Notes under the pieces: model-generated
Seen by the model: the letters and a program-made list of their open reading frames with translations, nothing else
Told to the model about the DNA's origin: nothing
The model's database searches: none
In this document: positions 33,089-41,509 of the stretch, piece by piece
How positions within the stretch are numbered: position 1 is the first letter of the stretch
Layout: each line of letters begins with the position of its first letter
Source of the DNA: an uncultured Pelagibacteraceae bacterium
GTDB taxonomy: Bacteria; Pseudomonadota; Alphaproteobacteria; Pelagibacterales; Pelagibacteraceae
Reading direction: 5' to 3'
Assembly (NCBI GenBank): GCA_902545405.1
Contig: CACCFT010000006.1
Location: 1-55,204 of the forward strand
Length of the DNA stretch: 55,204 nucleotides
Program-made: the position numbers and the translations under genes

Positions 33089-36081
33089 GCCAACCATTTA
33101 GATTAAATAAAGAGGGATTAATTAATCGAAACAAAAAAATATCTTTTACTTTTAATGGTAAAAAATTATTTGGATATGAGGGAGATACAATTGCATCTGC
33201 TTTGATTGCAAATGGAATACATTTAGTTGGTAGAAGTTTTAAATATCATAGACCAAGAGGTTTTTTTGGAGCAGGAGTAGAGGAACCAAACGCAAAGCTT
33301 CAAGTAGAATTCAATGGTCATTCAGAGCCAAATGTTAATGCAACAGAAATGGAACTCATTGAAGGTTTGTCCGCAACAAGCCAAAATTGTTGGCCATCAG
33401 TAAATTTTGATATTGGTGCAATTAATAATTTTTTAAAAATGTTTTTCCCGGCAGGGTTTTATTACAAAACATTTATGTGGCCTAAAAGTTTCTGGTATAA
33501 AATTTACGAACCTTTCATTAGAAAAGCCGCAGGATTAGGGGTTGCTTCGATAGAAAAAGATAAAGAACGATATGAACATAAATTTGAGTATTGCGATTTA
33601 TTAGTTACTGGATCTGGACCCTCTGGATTAGCAAGTGCTTATGCTGCTGCAAAAAATGGAGCAAAAGTAATTTTAGCTGAGGATAAACCAAGATTTGGAG
33701 GAACACTTTTAACCGATGATGTAAGCATCGATAACTTATCAGGAAAAGATTGGGCAGAAAAAATAATTACTGAATTAAAATCTATGCCCAATGTCACTGT
33801 AAAAAATAGATCTCAAGTTTTTGGTTATTATGATCATAACATGCTGGTAATGTTTGAGAGAGTTAGTGATCATTTAGAGAAAAAATCAAAATTCACCCCA
33901 AGACAAAGACTTTGGTATATTAGAGCCAAAGAAACAATTTTATCAACTGGTTCAATTGAAAGACCAATTGTGTTCGGCAACAATGATACTCCAGGAATTT
34001 TTTTATCAGCAGCTGCAAAAGAATATATGAAAGTCTATGGAGTATTGGTTGGAAAGAAACCTTTAATATTCACAAATAACGATAGTGCATATGAAACAGC
34101 TTTAGAGTTCAAAAAAAATAATGTTGAACCAATTATATTAGATACAAGAGAAGAACATTCATCAGAATTAATTGATGAAGCTAAATCAAAGGGAATTGAT
34201 ATAAGATTTTCTCACGGTGTTATTGTTGCTAATGGTTACAAAAAAGTTAAATCTGCAAAAATTGGCAAACTGAATAAAGATAAAAATTCTTTTGGGAAAA
34301 TAGAAACTGTAGATTGTGATTGTATTTGTGTGTCTGGATTTTGGACACCATCTGTACATTTAGCATCACAGTCAGGAAATAAACTTAAGTATGAAGAAAA
34401 AATTGATGCATTTATTCCAGATAAGAAAAAACAACATGAGACCTCAGTCGGTGCAGCAAATGGATCATTTACATTAGAAGAAAGTTTAAAACATGGTTTT
34501 GAAAATGGTTCAAATCTTTCCGCAAAAATTACAGAGACTAAAACAGAAATCTCAATTCCAAATGTAAATGAAAAGAAATACGGAGCTCATGATAAATTTT
34601 GGTGTATGCCGTTACCTAAGAATGAAAATCCAAAAAGATTTGTTGATTTTCAAAATGATGTATCTGTTTCTGATATAGAAATCGCACTAAGAGAAGGCTA
34701 CAGATCAATAGAGCATGTTAAAAGATACACAACTCTTGGAATGGCAACAGATCAAGGCCGTACAAGTAATTTAAATGGCCTTCAGTTGGTATCTAATATA
34801 GAAAATAAAATAGTTCCTGAAGTGGGACACACAACATTTAGACCACCTTTCACACCAATTACAATCGGGACAATAGTTGGTCGTGAAGTAGGTATGGAAT
34901 ATATGCCGACTAGAAAAACCCCAATGCATGAATGGCATGAGAAAAATAATGCTGTATTTGTTGATGCAGGTGCTTGGAAAAGACCTCGATATTATAAGCT
35001 AGGAAGTGAAACTTTATTTGAAGCTTCAAAGAGAGAGGCAAAAAATGTTAGAGAGAATGTTGGTATATGCGATGTAACTACATTAGGAAAAATTGATATT
35101 AAAGGTCCAGACGCAGCAGAATTTTTAAATAGAGTTTATACAAATGCTTGGATGAAATTACCTGTTGGAAAAGCAAGATATGGATTGATGCTTAGAGAAG
35201 ATGGAATTGTCATGGACGATGGAACAACAACAAGAATTTCAGAAAATCATTATCATATGACAACAACAACTGCACAAGCTGCAAATGTTTTATCTCACTT
35301 AGAATATTATCTTCAAATTGTTTGGCCAGAATTAAATGTAAATGTTGTCTCTACAACTGAGCAATGGGCAGGGGCTGCAATTGCTGGACCTAAATCTAGA
35401 GACATGTTATCAAAATTATATCCGGACTTAGACGTATCAAATGAAGCTTTGCCTTTTATGGGCTATAAAGAAGCAGAATTTTTTGGTGTTCCATCAAGAA
35501 TTTTTAGAATTTCATTTTCTGGTGAGCTTGCATATGAGATTAATGTCAAATCAGATCATGGAATGTTCATGTGGGAGAAAATGATGGAAGTAGGAAAAGA
35601 TTTTGGAAATCAGCCTTATGGAACTGAAGCTTTGTCAACATTAAGAATAGAAATGGGACACGTTGCAGGGCCAGAATTAGATGGTCGAACAATCCCATCA
35701 GATGTTTCATTAAATGGATTAGTTTCAAAGAAAAAAGATTTTATCGGCAAAAATTCTTTAGGGAGAGAAGCATTTAATGTTGAGAGCAGACAAAAAATTG
35801 TTGGACTTATTCCAATTGATAGAAAGTCTAGTATTCCTGAAGGATCTCATATCGTCCAAGATCAGAATGCAAAATTACCAAACCCTAAACTTGGTCACGT
35901 TTCTTCTTCTTGTTGGAGTGTAGAAAATAATAATCCATTTTCTCTGGCAATAATGAAAGATGGAAAAAATATGATAGGTAAAAAGTTTTTTGCGGTATCA
36001 CCATTAAAAAATAAATCAATTGAAGTAGAAGTTATATCTTCACATTATGTTGACCCTGAAGGAAAAAGAGTTAGATCATGA
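33085..36081 (+). CDS. soxA: Sarcosine oxidase / N-methylglutamate dehydrogenase alpha subunit
   Basis: At 998 aa it has the full alpha-subunit layout: a Fer2_4-like domain (about 15-105, with GYEGDTIASALIANGIHLVG), an NAD-binding Rossmann domain (LLVTGSGPSGLASAYAAAKN, about 172-191), a small SoxA_A3-like domain (about 500-590) and a C-terminal GcvT domain (about 610-998, with GICDVTTLGKIDIKGPDAAE and FSGELAYEINV). The GcvT domain transfers the oxidised methyl carbon to tetrahydrofolate as methylene-THF. It overlaps soxD and soxG by 4 bp each, which indicates translational coupling. Fhs and a folate-carrier-like MFS gene flank the operon, matching the folate end product. Confidence 0.92.
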   Translation: MSQPFRLNKEGLINRNKKISFTFNGKKLFGYEGDTIASALIANGIHLVGRSFKYHRPRGFFGAGVEEPNAKLQVEFNGHSEPNVNATEMELIEGLSATSQNCWPSVNFDIGAINNFLKMFFPAGFYYKTFMWPKSFWYKIYEPFIRKAAGLGVASIEKDKERYEHKFEYCDLLVTGSGPSGLASAYAAAKNGAKVILAEDKPRFGGTLLTDDVSIDNLSGKDWAEKIITELKSMPNVTVKNRSQVFGYYDHNMLVMFERVSDHLEKKSKFTPRQRLWYIRAKETILSTGSIERPIVFGNNDTPGIFLSAAAKEYMKVYGVLVGKKPLIFTNNDSAYETALEFKKNNVEPIILDTREEHSSELIDEAKSKGIDIRFSHGVIVANGYKKVKSAKIGKLNKDKNSFGKIETVDCDCICVSGFWTPSVHLASQSGNKLKYEEKIDAFIPDKKKQHETSVGAANGSFTLEESLKHGFENGSNLSAKITETKTEISIPNVNEKKYGAHDKFWCMPLPKNENPKRFVDFQNDVSVSDIEIALREGYRSIEHVKRYTTLGMATDQGRTSNLNGLQLVSNIENKIVPEVGHTTFRPPFTPITIGTIVGREVGMEYMPTRKTPMHEWHEKNNAVFVDAGAWKRPRYYKLGSETLFEASKREAKNVRENVGICDVTTLGKIDIKGPDAAEFLNRVYTNAWMKLPVGKARYGLMLREDGIVMDDGTTTRISENHYHMTTTTAQAANVLSHLEYYLQIVWPELNVNVVSTTEQWAGAAIAGPKSRDMLSKLYPDLDVSNEALPFMGYKEAEFFGVPSRIFRISFSGELAYEINVKSDHGMFMWEKMMEVGKDFGNQPYGTEALSTLRIEMGHVAGPELDGRTIPSDVSLNGLVSKKKDFIGKNSLGREAFNVESRQKIVGLIPIDRKSSIPEGSHIVQDQNAKLPNPKLGHVSSSCWSVENNNPFSLAIMKDGKNMIGKKFFAVSPLKNKSIEVEVISSHYVDPEGKRVRS

Positions 36082-36656
36082 AAAATGTTTCTGCACTAGA
36101 AAATATTCATAAACATGGATTGTTTGGCAATCACGATAGTAAAGATGAGCTAATAAATATTAGAGAAATCAAGGATGTTTTGATTTATCAAATTGTTAAA
36201 TATAAAAAATCTTCAATTAGTATTGATAAAATAAAAATAGATAATTTAAATTTACCTGAGACACTCTTGGTATCTTCAAATACTAATACAAGAATTTTAT
36301 GGATGGGACCTGATAATTGGTTGGTCGTTTCAACGAATAAAGAAATAGAAAAATCTATTTTAGAAAACCTAAGTCATGATGATTTTGCATTAACTGATCT
36401 ATCTCATTCAAGAACAATACTTGAATTAGAAGGTTCTTTGGTAGATGAAGTATTGAAAAAGGGTTGTCCGTTAAATTTAGATGGTCTTGATGAAGGAAAA
36501 TGTTCTAATTCTGCTTTTCATGCAATCACAATAACTATTGATTTTATTAGTTCAAATCCAAGAAAAGTAAGAATATTTGCTTTAAGAAGTTTTGGAGAAT
36601 CTCTTTATCATTCAATAACTGATGCTTGTTTAGAATTTGGCTATAAAGCTGAATAA
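36078..36656 (+). CDS. soxG: Sarcosine oxidase / N-methylglutamate dehydrogenase gamma subunit
   Basis: The 192-aa product corresponds to the gamma subunit, a short GcvT-like fold without folate-binding loop. Recognisable parts are NTRILWMGPDNWLVVS (about 73-88), DLSHSRTILELEGSLVDEVL (about 111-130) and RSFGESLYHSITDACLEFGY near the C-terminus. It overlaps soxA by 4 bp (ATGA) and its stop lies 3 bp from the end of the convergent MFS gene. The gamma subunit is the least conserved part of the complex but the order beta-delta-alpha-gamma confirms it. Confidence 0.87.
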   Translation: MKNVSALENIHKHGLFGNHDSKDELINIREIKDVLIYQIVKYKKSSISIDKIKIDNLNLPETLLVSSNTNTRILWMGPDNWLVVSTNKEIEKSILENLSHDDFALTDLSHSRTILELEGSLVDEVLKKGCPLNLDGLDEGKCSNSAFHAITITIDFISSNPRKVRIFALRSFGESLYHSITDACLEFGYKAE

Positions 36657-36659
36657 AAA

Positions 36660-38276
36660 TTATTCTGAAGTTTTAAATTTAGTCTTTTGAATTATAACCA
36701 CAAACACAATTGGAATTATTAAAGTTATTAGTGTTACTGTTATCAACAAAATACCTAGATCTGAATAATCGGCAGTGGTAAGAATAGCGTTTGTTACTTT
36801 ATCTTTTACTTCTCTAGTAATAACATAAATTTCATTTAAATATTTAGTCCCTAAAGCACTTGCTGATAAAGCAAGATTTGTAAAAGATGCGAATACTGCA
36901 AAGAAAGTTGCTTTTAAGTGCGACGGAGCATTTTTAGCAATCCATGCAAGCAAAGGTATCATTGAGACTTGTCCCAAAGGTGACTCAAGTGCAGTATTTA
37001 ATATTGCAATAAACTTGGCATCAACAACTCCATTAGTAATTGATGATGTCCAATTGTGAAATCCATAATACATACCAACACTTGGTAAAAATAAAATTGC
37101 ACCTGCAATGGATAAAATCACTATTATTTTAGCTATTGAGTTGTTTGCCATAAATGGTCTTAATAAGATAATCCCTACAAGGGTTAAAACTGAAGCAATA
37201 AGTGATAACACTGAAAAAAATTGTTCATTGAATTCAAGTACATCAATTTCAAACCAAGATAAACCTGGACCAGGTCCTGGCATTGCTCTAAAAATAAAAA
37301 TTATTATTGCTGTCCCTACAACAGTAAGTCTTAAATCCTGAGGAAGTTCTTTAACTAATTTATTCATTAAAAATAGAATAATTGCCATTGAACCTACAAA
37401 AACAATTTCTTGAGCAAATGGCACTTTGAATGATCCAATACCTAAAGTGAAAATAACAAAAACTAAACTTCCACCTAATATCCACCAGTTTACTTCAGTT
37501 TTCTCTGAAGGAGCATAATCTTGGTCACCCTCATGACCTTGTTCAATAAGTTTTCTTTTCTTTTGATTTTTTAAATATGAAGCGAGAAATATTCCAAGAA
37601 CGGATACAATTGGTATAATTAAAGCATATATATAAATTGAACCGTATAAACTTATCTTATCTGCTTGTTCAAGATCGTCTACTCCTTTAAAGAGGATAAC
37701 GTTAGCTAAAGCAACTAAAACAGTTCCACCAATTATTGCAAATCTTCCAAGAGTTTGCATTGTTGTATGCATAAGTTTGATTTCATCTCTTGAAAATTTA
37801 TTTCCACTATCATCAACTAAAGGAACTGCTTCTACAGTCATAGCATCGGCTACAACATCTTGCACAACATAACCAATCGGAGCAAGCAAAACACTGATCA
37901 CAAACCATGTTTCTACTGAAAGAATTGAGGACATCCATTCAGTATGAATTATTAAACCGTACATTATAATTAAACTTAATGAGATTAAGGATGCTCCAAC
38001 AAAAACCATGTAATTTTTTTTATTCCAGATTAGATCAACAAGATGACCTAAAGGCATCTTCAATGCCCATGGAATTCCAGCCCAAAAACCCAGTCCAGCA
38101 AGAAAAGCAGCAGATAAGTTTAGATAGTCTTTAACAAAAAAAGTTCCAACAATACCTGTTAGTCCTGAAATACCAGCAGCAAGATAAATCATCAATGGTG
38201 GTAGATAGGTCCACTTAAACTGTCTTCCTAAATCTATTAAAGTACTATCTATAAATCTCAAAATTTTATTACTCAT
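36660..38276 (-). CDS. MFS transporter, BT1/folate-biopterin carrier-like
   Basis: The 538-aa protein has about 12-14 hydrophobic helices. Two marks recall the BT1 folate-biopterin transporter branch of MFS: an early KMPLGHLVDLIWNKKNYMVF segment (about 72-91) and APIGYVVQDVVADAMTVEAV (about 131-150), where the Q-D-V-V-A-D-A motif is typical. A cytoplasmic hydrophilic loop (about 235-260) divides the halves. It is convergent with soxG (3-bp gap) and followed by genes of unknown and GNAT type upstream on its own strand. A folate or pterin substrate would suit the THF-dependent genes around it, but the substrate is unproven. Confidence 0.72.
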   Translation of the reverse strand: MSNKILRFIDSTLIDLGRQFKWTYLPPLMIYLAAGISGLTGIVGTFFVKDYLNLSAAFLAGLGFWAGIPWALKMPLGHLVDLIWNKKNYMVFVGASLISLSLIIMYGLIIHTEWMSSILSVETWFVISVLLAPIGYVVQDVVADAMTVEAVPLVDDSGNKFSRDEIKLMHTTMQTLGRFAIIGGTVLVALANVILFKGVDDLEQADKISLYGSIYIYALIIPIVSVLGIFLASYLKNQKKRKLIEQGHEGDQDYAPSEKTEVNWWILGGSLVFVIFTLGIGSFKVPFAQEIVFVGSMAIILFLMNKLVKELPQDLRLTVVGTAIIIFIFRAMPGPGPGLSWFEIDVLEFNEQFFSVLSLIASVLTLVGIILLRPFMANNSIAKIIVILSIAGAILFLPSVGMYYGFHNWTSSITNGVVDAKFIAILNTALESPLGQVSMIPLLAWIAKNAPSHLKATFFAVFASFTNLALSASALGTKYLNEIYVITREVKDKVTNAILTTADYSDLGILLITVTLITLIIPIVFVVIIQKTKFKTSE

Positions 38277-38279
38277 AAA

Positions 38280-38720
38280 TTATTCTGTTAAATTTAATAA
38301 TATTAATCCATTTTGTTTAGTTTCTTTACACCAAAGTTCATAACTTTCACAAACTCTCCACAAATGATCAAATGCTCTTTGAGATAATTCCAAAGGAAAG
38401 TGACTTTTTGCATAATATAATTTTGGGATTTTCATTAATTGTTTAATCATAGTATCTTTTTGTATTTGTAAAAGTCTTATAGTTTCTTGATTAATCTTTT
38501 TTTTTGTAGATTTATCTATGTAGTCATTGCTCTCAAGTTCTTTAAACCATTTATCATGAAAATTTCCAGAACTAATTTCATTATAATCATCTGATGCAAT
38601 AAATATTTCAAAAGCTTGAATATTAGTTAAATTTGGATTTTTAATCTTGATTTCATATATCTTTCGATAAATGATTTCAGCAACATATAATACAAATGGT
38701 CTTGATTTATCAGCTTCCAA
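38280..38720 (-). CDS. Uncharacterised protein, 146 aa
   Basis: The product is soluble, alpha-helical by composition and rich in Lys, Glu and Ile, with motifs FVLYVAEIIYRKIYEIK (about 9-25), NIQAFEIFIASDDYNEIS and SQRAFDHLWRVCESYELW (about 113-130). It starts with TTG at 38720; a GAGGAG ribosome site at 38732-38727 (spacing 6) supports this. It lies 10 bp after the GNAT gene and 3 bp before the MFS gene, in one apparent operon. I do not recognise a family, and no catalytic motif is visible. Confidence 0.65.
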   Translation of the reverse strand: MEADKSRPFVLYVAEIIYRKIYEIKIKNPNLTNIQAFEIFIASDDYNEISSGNFHDKWFKELESNDYIDKSTKKKINQETIRLLQIQKDTMIKQLMKIPKLYYAKSHFPLELSQRAFDHLWRVCESYELWCKETKQNGLILLNLTE

Positions 38721-38730
38721 ACTAAACTCC

Positions 38731-39201
38731 TCAAATGTCTACTGAATAATAGCACGAATTAGGATCATCTTTATAGTGCGCAAAAGGCCCACACTCTTTA
38801 AAACCAAAACTTTTAAAAAGTTTTCTAGCGGGCGCAAAAAAATTACCCGCACCAGTTTCGACACTTAGTTTAGTAATTCCTATTTGTTTAGATTTTTCAA
38901 TAAGATGTGAAATTATTTTTCCACCATATTTTTTATTTCTAAATTTATCTGAAACTCTTATAGATTTAAATTCTCCATGCGTTTCATCAAATAATTTTAA
39001 AGCTCCACAACCAATTAATTCATTATTTTCCCACAAACTCCAGAATTTTATACTTGGATCCTTTAATCCAGGTATATCTAATACATGCGAACTCCCCTCA
39101 GGAGAAACTGATCTCAATTCAATAAAATGCTTAGTTAGCAACTCATTTACTTGCGGATCATCAAAATTATTTTCTATTGATTTCATAGTTTCGAAAAACA
39201 T
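38731..39201 (-). CDS. GNAT-family N-acetyltransferase
   Basis: The 156-aa product shows the GNAT pattern: ELIGCGALKLFDETHGEFKS (about 60-79, strand beta4 region), the acetyl-CoA pyrophosphate loop VSDKFRNKKYGGKIISHLIE (about 82-101; R-x-x-x-x-G-G) and a C-terminal FKSFGFKECGPFAHYKDD. The SVETGAGNFFAPARKLFKSF part and the middle KDPSIKFWSLWE resemble small PhnO/YjdJ-type acetyltransferases. Substrate is unknown. It is divergent from the SRAP gene over 36 bp and starts the GNAT-unknown-MFS operon. Confidence 0.83.
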   Translation of the reverse strand: MFFETMKSIENNFDDPQVNELLTKHFIELRSVSPEGSSHVLDIPGLKDPSIKFWSLWENNELIGCGALKLFDETHGEFKSIRVSDKFRNKKYGGKIISHLIEKSKQIGITKLSVETGAGNFFAPARKLFKSFGFKECGPFAHYKDDPNSCYYSVDI

Positions 39202-39237
39202 ATAATCTAAATTTAGATTAAACCAAGAAAATTAAAT

Positions 39238-39861
39238 ATGTGTGGAAGATACGTAATAACTAGCCCCGTTACAAAAACAAAAAAACTTGTTAAGTCAGCT
39301 ATACAAGTTGAAGATAATGAAAATTATAATGCACATCCATTTCAAAAATTACCTGTAATTAAAAAATATAATAATGGAAATACTCTAGAAAATTTAAAGT
39401 GGGGAGTAGTACCTAGCTGGGCTAAGCAAAAAGATTTTAAACCTTTAATAAATGCAAGACTAGAAACTATAGATGAAAAAGTGTCTTTCAAAAAATTAAT
39501 TCGACTACATAGATGTGTAGCTGTAGCAGATGGTTTTTATGAGTGGAAAAGAGAAAAAGAAAATAAAACACCTTATTATTTTTTAAGAGAGGATAAAAAG
39601 CTTATGTATTTAGCGGCTATTTATGACAACGATCAATTTTGTTTAATAACCGAGGATGCAGATGAAAATATTAAAGAAATACATCATAGACAGCCTGTTA
39701 TAATCAATGAAAATGATGTTAATAGATATTTAAATCTTGAATTAACAGGATCGAGTTTTCTGAAAGAGTGTAAAAAAACAAAATTAAACTTTCATGAAGT
39801 TTCAAAGGAAGTTAACAAACCCACAAACAATAATATTTCTTTGATCCAAACAATTTCTTAA
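39238..39861 (+). CDS. SRAP-domain protein (HMCES/YedK family)
   Basis: The 207-aa product begins MCGRYVITSP. After methionine removal Cys2 is the nucleophile that forms a thiazolidine link with abasic sites in single-stranded DNA. Further family marks are NAHPFQKLPVI, LKWGVVPSWA (about 56-65), NARLETIDEKVSFKKL (about 74-89), RCVAVADGFYEWKR (about 94-107) and IHHRQPVIIN (about 148-157). It protects abasic DNA during replication. It is convergent with purK with a 2-bp gap. Length is typical of bacterial YedK (about 220). Confidence 0.92.
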   Translation: MCGRYVITSPVTKTKKLVKSAIQVEDNENYNAHPFQKLPVIKKYNNGNTLENLKWGVVPSWAKQKDFKPLINARLETIDEKVSFKKLIRLHRCVAVADGFYEWKREKENKTPYYFLREDKKLMYLAAIYDNDQFCLITEDADENIKEIHHRQPVIINENDVNRYLNLELTGSSFLKECKKTKLNFHEVSKEVNKPTNNNISLIQTIS

Positions 39862-39863
39862 AA

Positions 39864-40907
39864 CTATTTTTCTATAGTTGTTAAATGTCCCATTTTCCTT
39901 TTAGCTTTAACTTCTTTTTTTAAATAATCATAAAAAAATTCATTTTCTTTAAATTTTTTATTTTTATATTCTAATATATCTTCACCAATCAAATTAAGCA
40001 TTTTTGCATTATAAATTTTTTTTGTTTCTAATTTTTCAAGTCCACATACAGCTCTTATATGATTTTCAAATTGGCTAATGTTGTGTGAATTTATAGTTAG
40101 GTGTCCAGAATTATGTACTCTTGGTGCAACTTCATTAGCATATAAATTATTATTTTTATCTATAAAGAATTCAACGCACATAGTACCAATATAATCAAGC
40201 TCTTCAGCCACTGTTTTTGCCCAGTCCAATGCTTTATTTTTAATTTCATCACTTATATCAGCGGGAATTTTGGAGTGTTTTAAAATCTGGTCTTCATGAT
40301 AATTTTCAATTGGATCATAAATTTCATATTTTTGATGACCAAATCTTGTAACCACTACTGAAATTTCTTTTTTTAAATTTACTATCTTTTCTAAGATGTA
40401 GCCTTTTGAAAAATCAAAATCTTCATTTAAATCATTTGCATTAATTATTTTATATTGGCCCTTTCCATCATAACCAAGTGTACAAGTTTTCAATAAACCA
40501 GGCATTAATCTATCGTTTATCTTTATATCATCTAAATCTTTTATGCTTACAAACTGTGTTGTAGTTATATTATTTTTATTTAAAAACTCTTTTTCAGTCA
40601 TTCTATTTTGAATTAATTTATTTATTTCGGGGCTTGGTAATACAGATTTGGTTTCATTAATTTTTTTTAATATATCATATGGGATATTTTCAAACTCATA
40701 AGTAACAAGATCCACTTTTTCTAAAAAGTTATTGATAATATTTATGTCTTGGTAGTCTCCATAAATAAATTCATCTGCAAAATTGATTGCGGGTGCATCT
40801 TTATCATCTGATAAAATAACCGTTTTAATATTAAGTTTTTTTGCTGCAGATGCTAATAGACTTCCTAATTGTCCTCCACCTATTATTCCTAGATCAGGTT
40901 TAGACAT
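39864..40907 (-). CDS. purK: N5-carboxyaminoimidazole ribonucleotide synthase
   Basis: The 347-aa ATP-grasp enzyme begins LGIIGGGQLGSLLASAAKKL (about 6-25) and has the PurK features LKTCTLGYDGKGQYKI (about 139-154), a middle EKIVNLKKEISVVV and the NEVAPRVHNSGHLTINSHNI motif (about 259-278). PurK converts AIR, bicarbonate and ATP to N5-CAIR in purine synthesis. It follows purE by 3 bp. Length is close to the usual 350-380 aa. Confidence 0.95.
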   Translation of the reverse strand: MSKPDLGIIGGGQLGSLLASAAKKLNIKTVILSDDKDAPAINFADEFIYGDYQDINIINNFLEKVDLVTYEFENIPYDILKKINETKSVLPSPEINKLIQNRMTEKEFLNKNNITTTQFVSIKDLDDIKINDRLMPGLLKTCTLGYDGKGQYKIINANDLNEDFDFSKGYILEKIVNLKKEISVVVTRFGHQKYEIYDPIENYHEDQILKHSKIPADISDEIKNKALDWAKTVAEELDYIGTMCVEFFIDKNNNLYANEVAPRVHNSGHLTINSHNISQFENHIRAVCGLEKLETKKIYNAKMLNLIGEDILEYKNKKFKENEFFYDYLKKEVKAKRKMGHLTTIEK

Positions 40908-40910
40908 TAA

Positions 40911-41405
40911 TTACTTTGGTTTTTTTTTTACTTTTGATGTTTGTTTTTTTCGCCAATTTAAAAGTGTTTTTTTTACATTGTTATCATACGTAGCTATAAT
41001 TGAAGCAGCATATAAACCAGCATTGATTGCACCATCTTCTCCAATAGCAACTGTACCAACAGGAATTCCTTTTGGCATTTGAGCAATTGATAGTAGGCTA
41101 TCTAAACCTTTTAACTTTTTACTTTCAATGGGAACACCTATGACTGGAATTCTAGTTATAGCAGCAATCATACCAGGTAAATGTGCTGATCCTCCGGCCC
41201 CAGCAATAATAATAGAAATATTATTATTTTCTGCTTTCTTTGCATAGGTATAAAGTCTATCAGGCGTTCTGTGTGCAGAGACGATATTTGTCTCATAATT
41301 AACTTTTAAAATCTTAAGAACTTTTAAACAATTTTTCATTGTTTTGTAATCAGACTGACTGCCCATTACAATTGATACTTTATGTGATTTTTTTTTGTAT
41401 TTCAT
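40911..41405 (-). CDS. purE: N5-carboxyaminoimidazole ribonucleotide mutase
   Basis: The 164-aa product is class I PurE: VSIVMGSQSDYKTMKNCLKV (about 10-29), the SAHRTPDRLYTYAKKA motif (about 44-59), IIAGAGGSAHLPGMIAAITR (about 66-85), and VPIESKKLKGLDSLLSIAQM with PKGIPVGTVAIG. It converts N5-CAIR to CAIR. It leads a two-gene operon with purK. The divergent start of the dipeptidase-like gene is 104 bp away, and a short run of ATA triplets lies in that gap. Confidence 0.96.
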   Translation of the reverse strand: MKYKKKSHKVSIVMGSQSDYKTMKNCLKVLKILKVNYETNIVSAHRTPDRLYTYAKKAENNNISIIIAGAGGSAHLPGMIAAITRIPVIGVPIESKKLKGLDSLLSIAQMPKGIPVGTVAIGEDGAINAGLYAASIIATYDNNVKKTLLNWRKKQTSKVKKKPK

Positions 41406-41509
41406 GAAACCAATATCAATTTACAGATATTTCCCTTAAATTGCAATTTTTAGCTAAGGACAGTTTAAGTTAGTGACAATCATAATAATAATAATAGTGT
41501 ATACCAAAT

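Noticed and set aside
41480..41497. Run of ATA triplets in the purE/M19 divergent gap
   Set aside because: Five near-repeats in very AT-rich DNA are expected by chance; no link to a promoter function can be shown.
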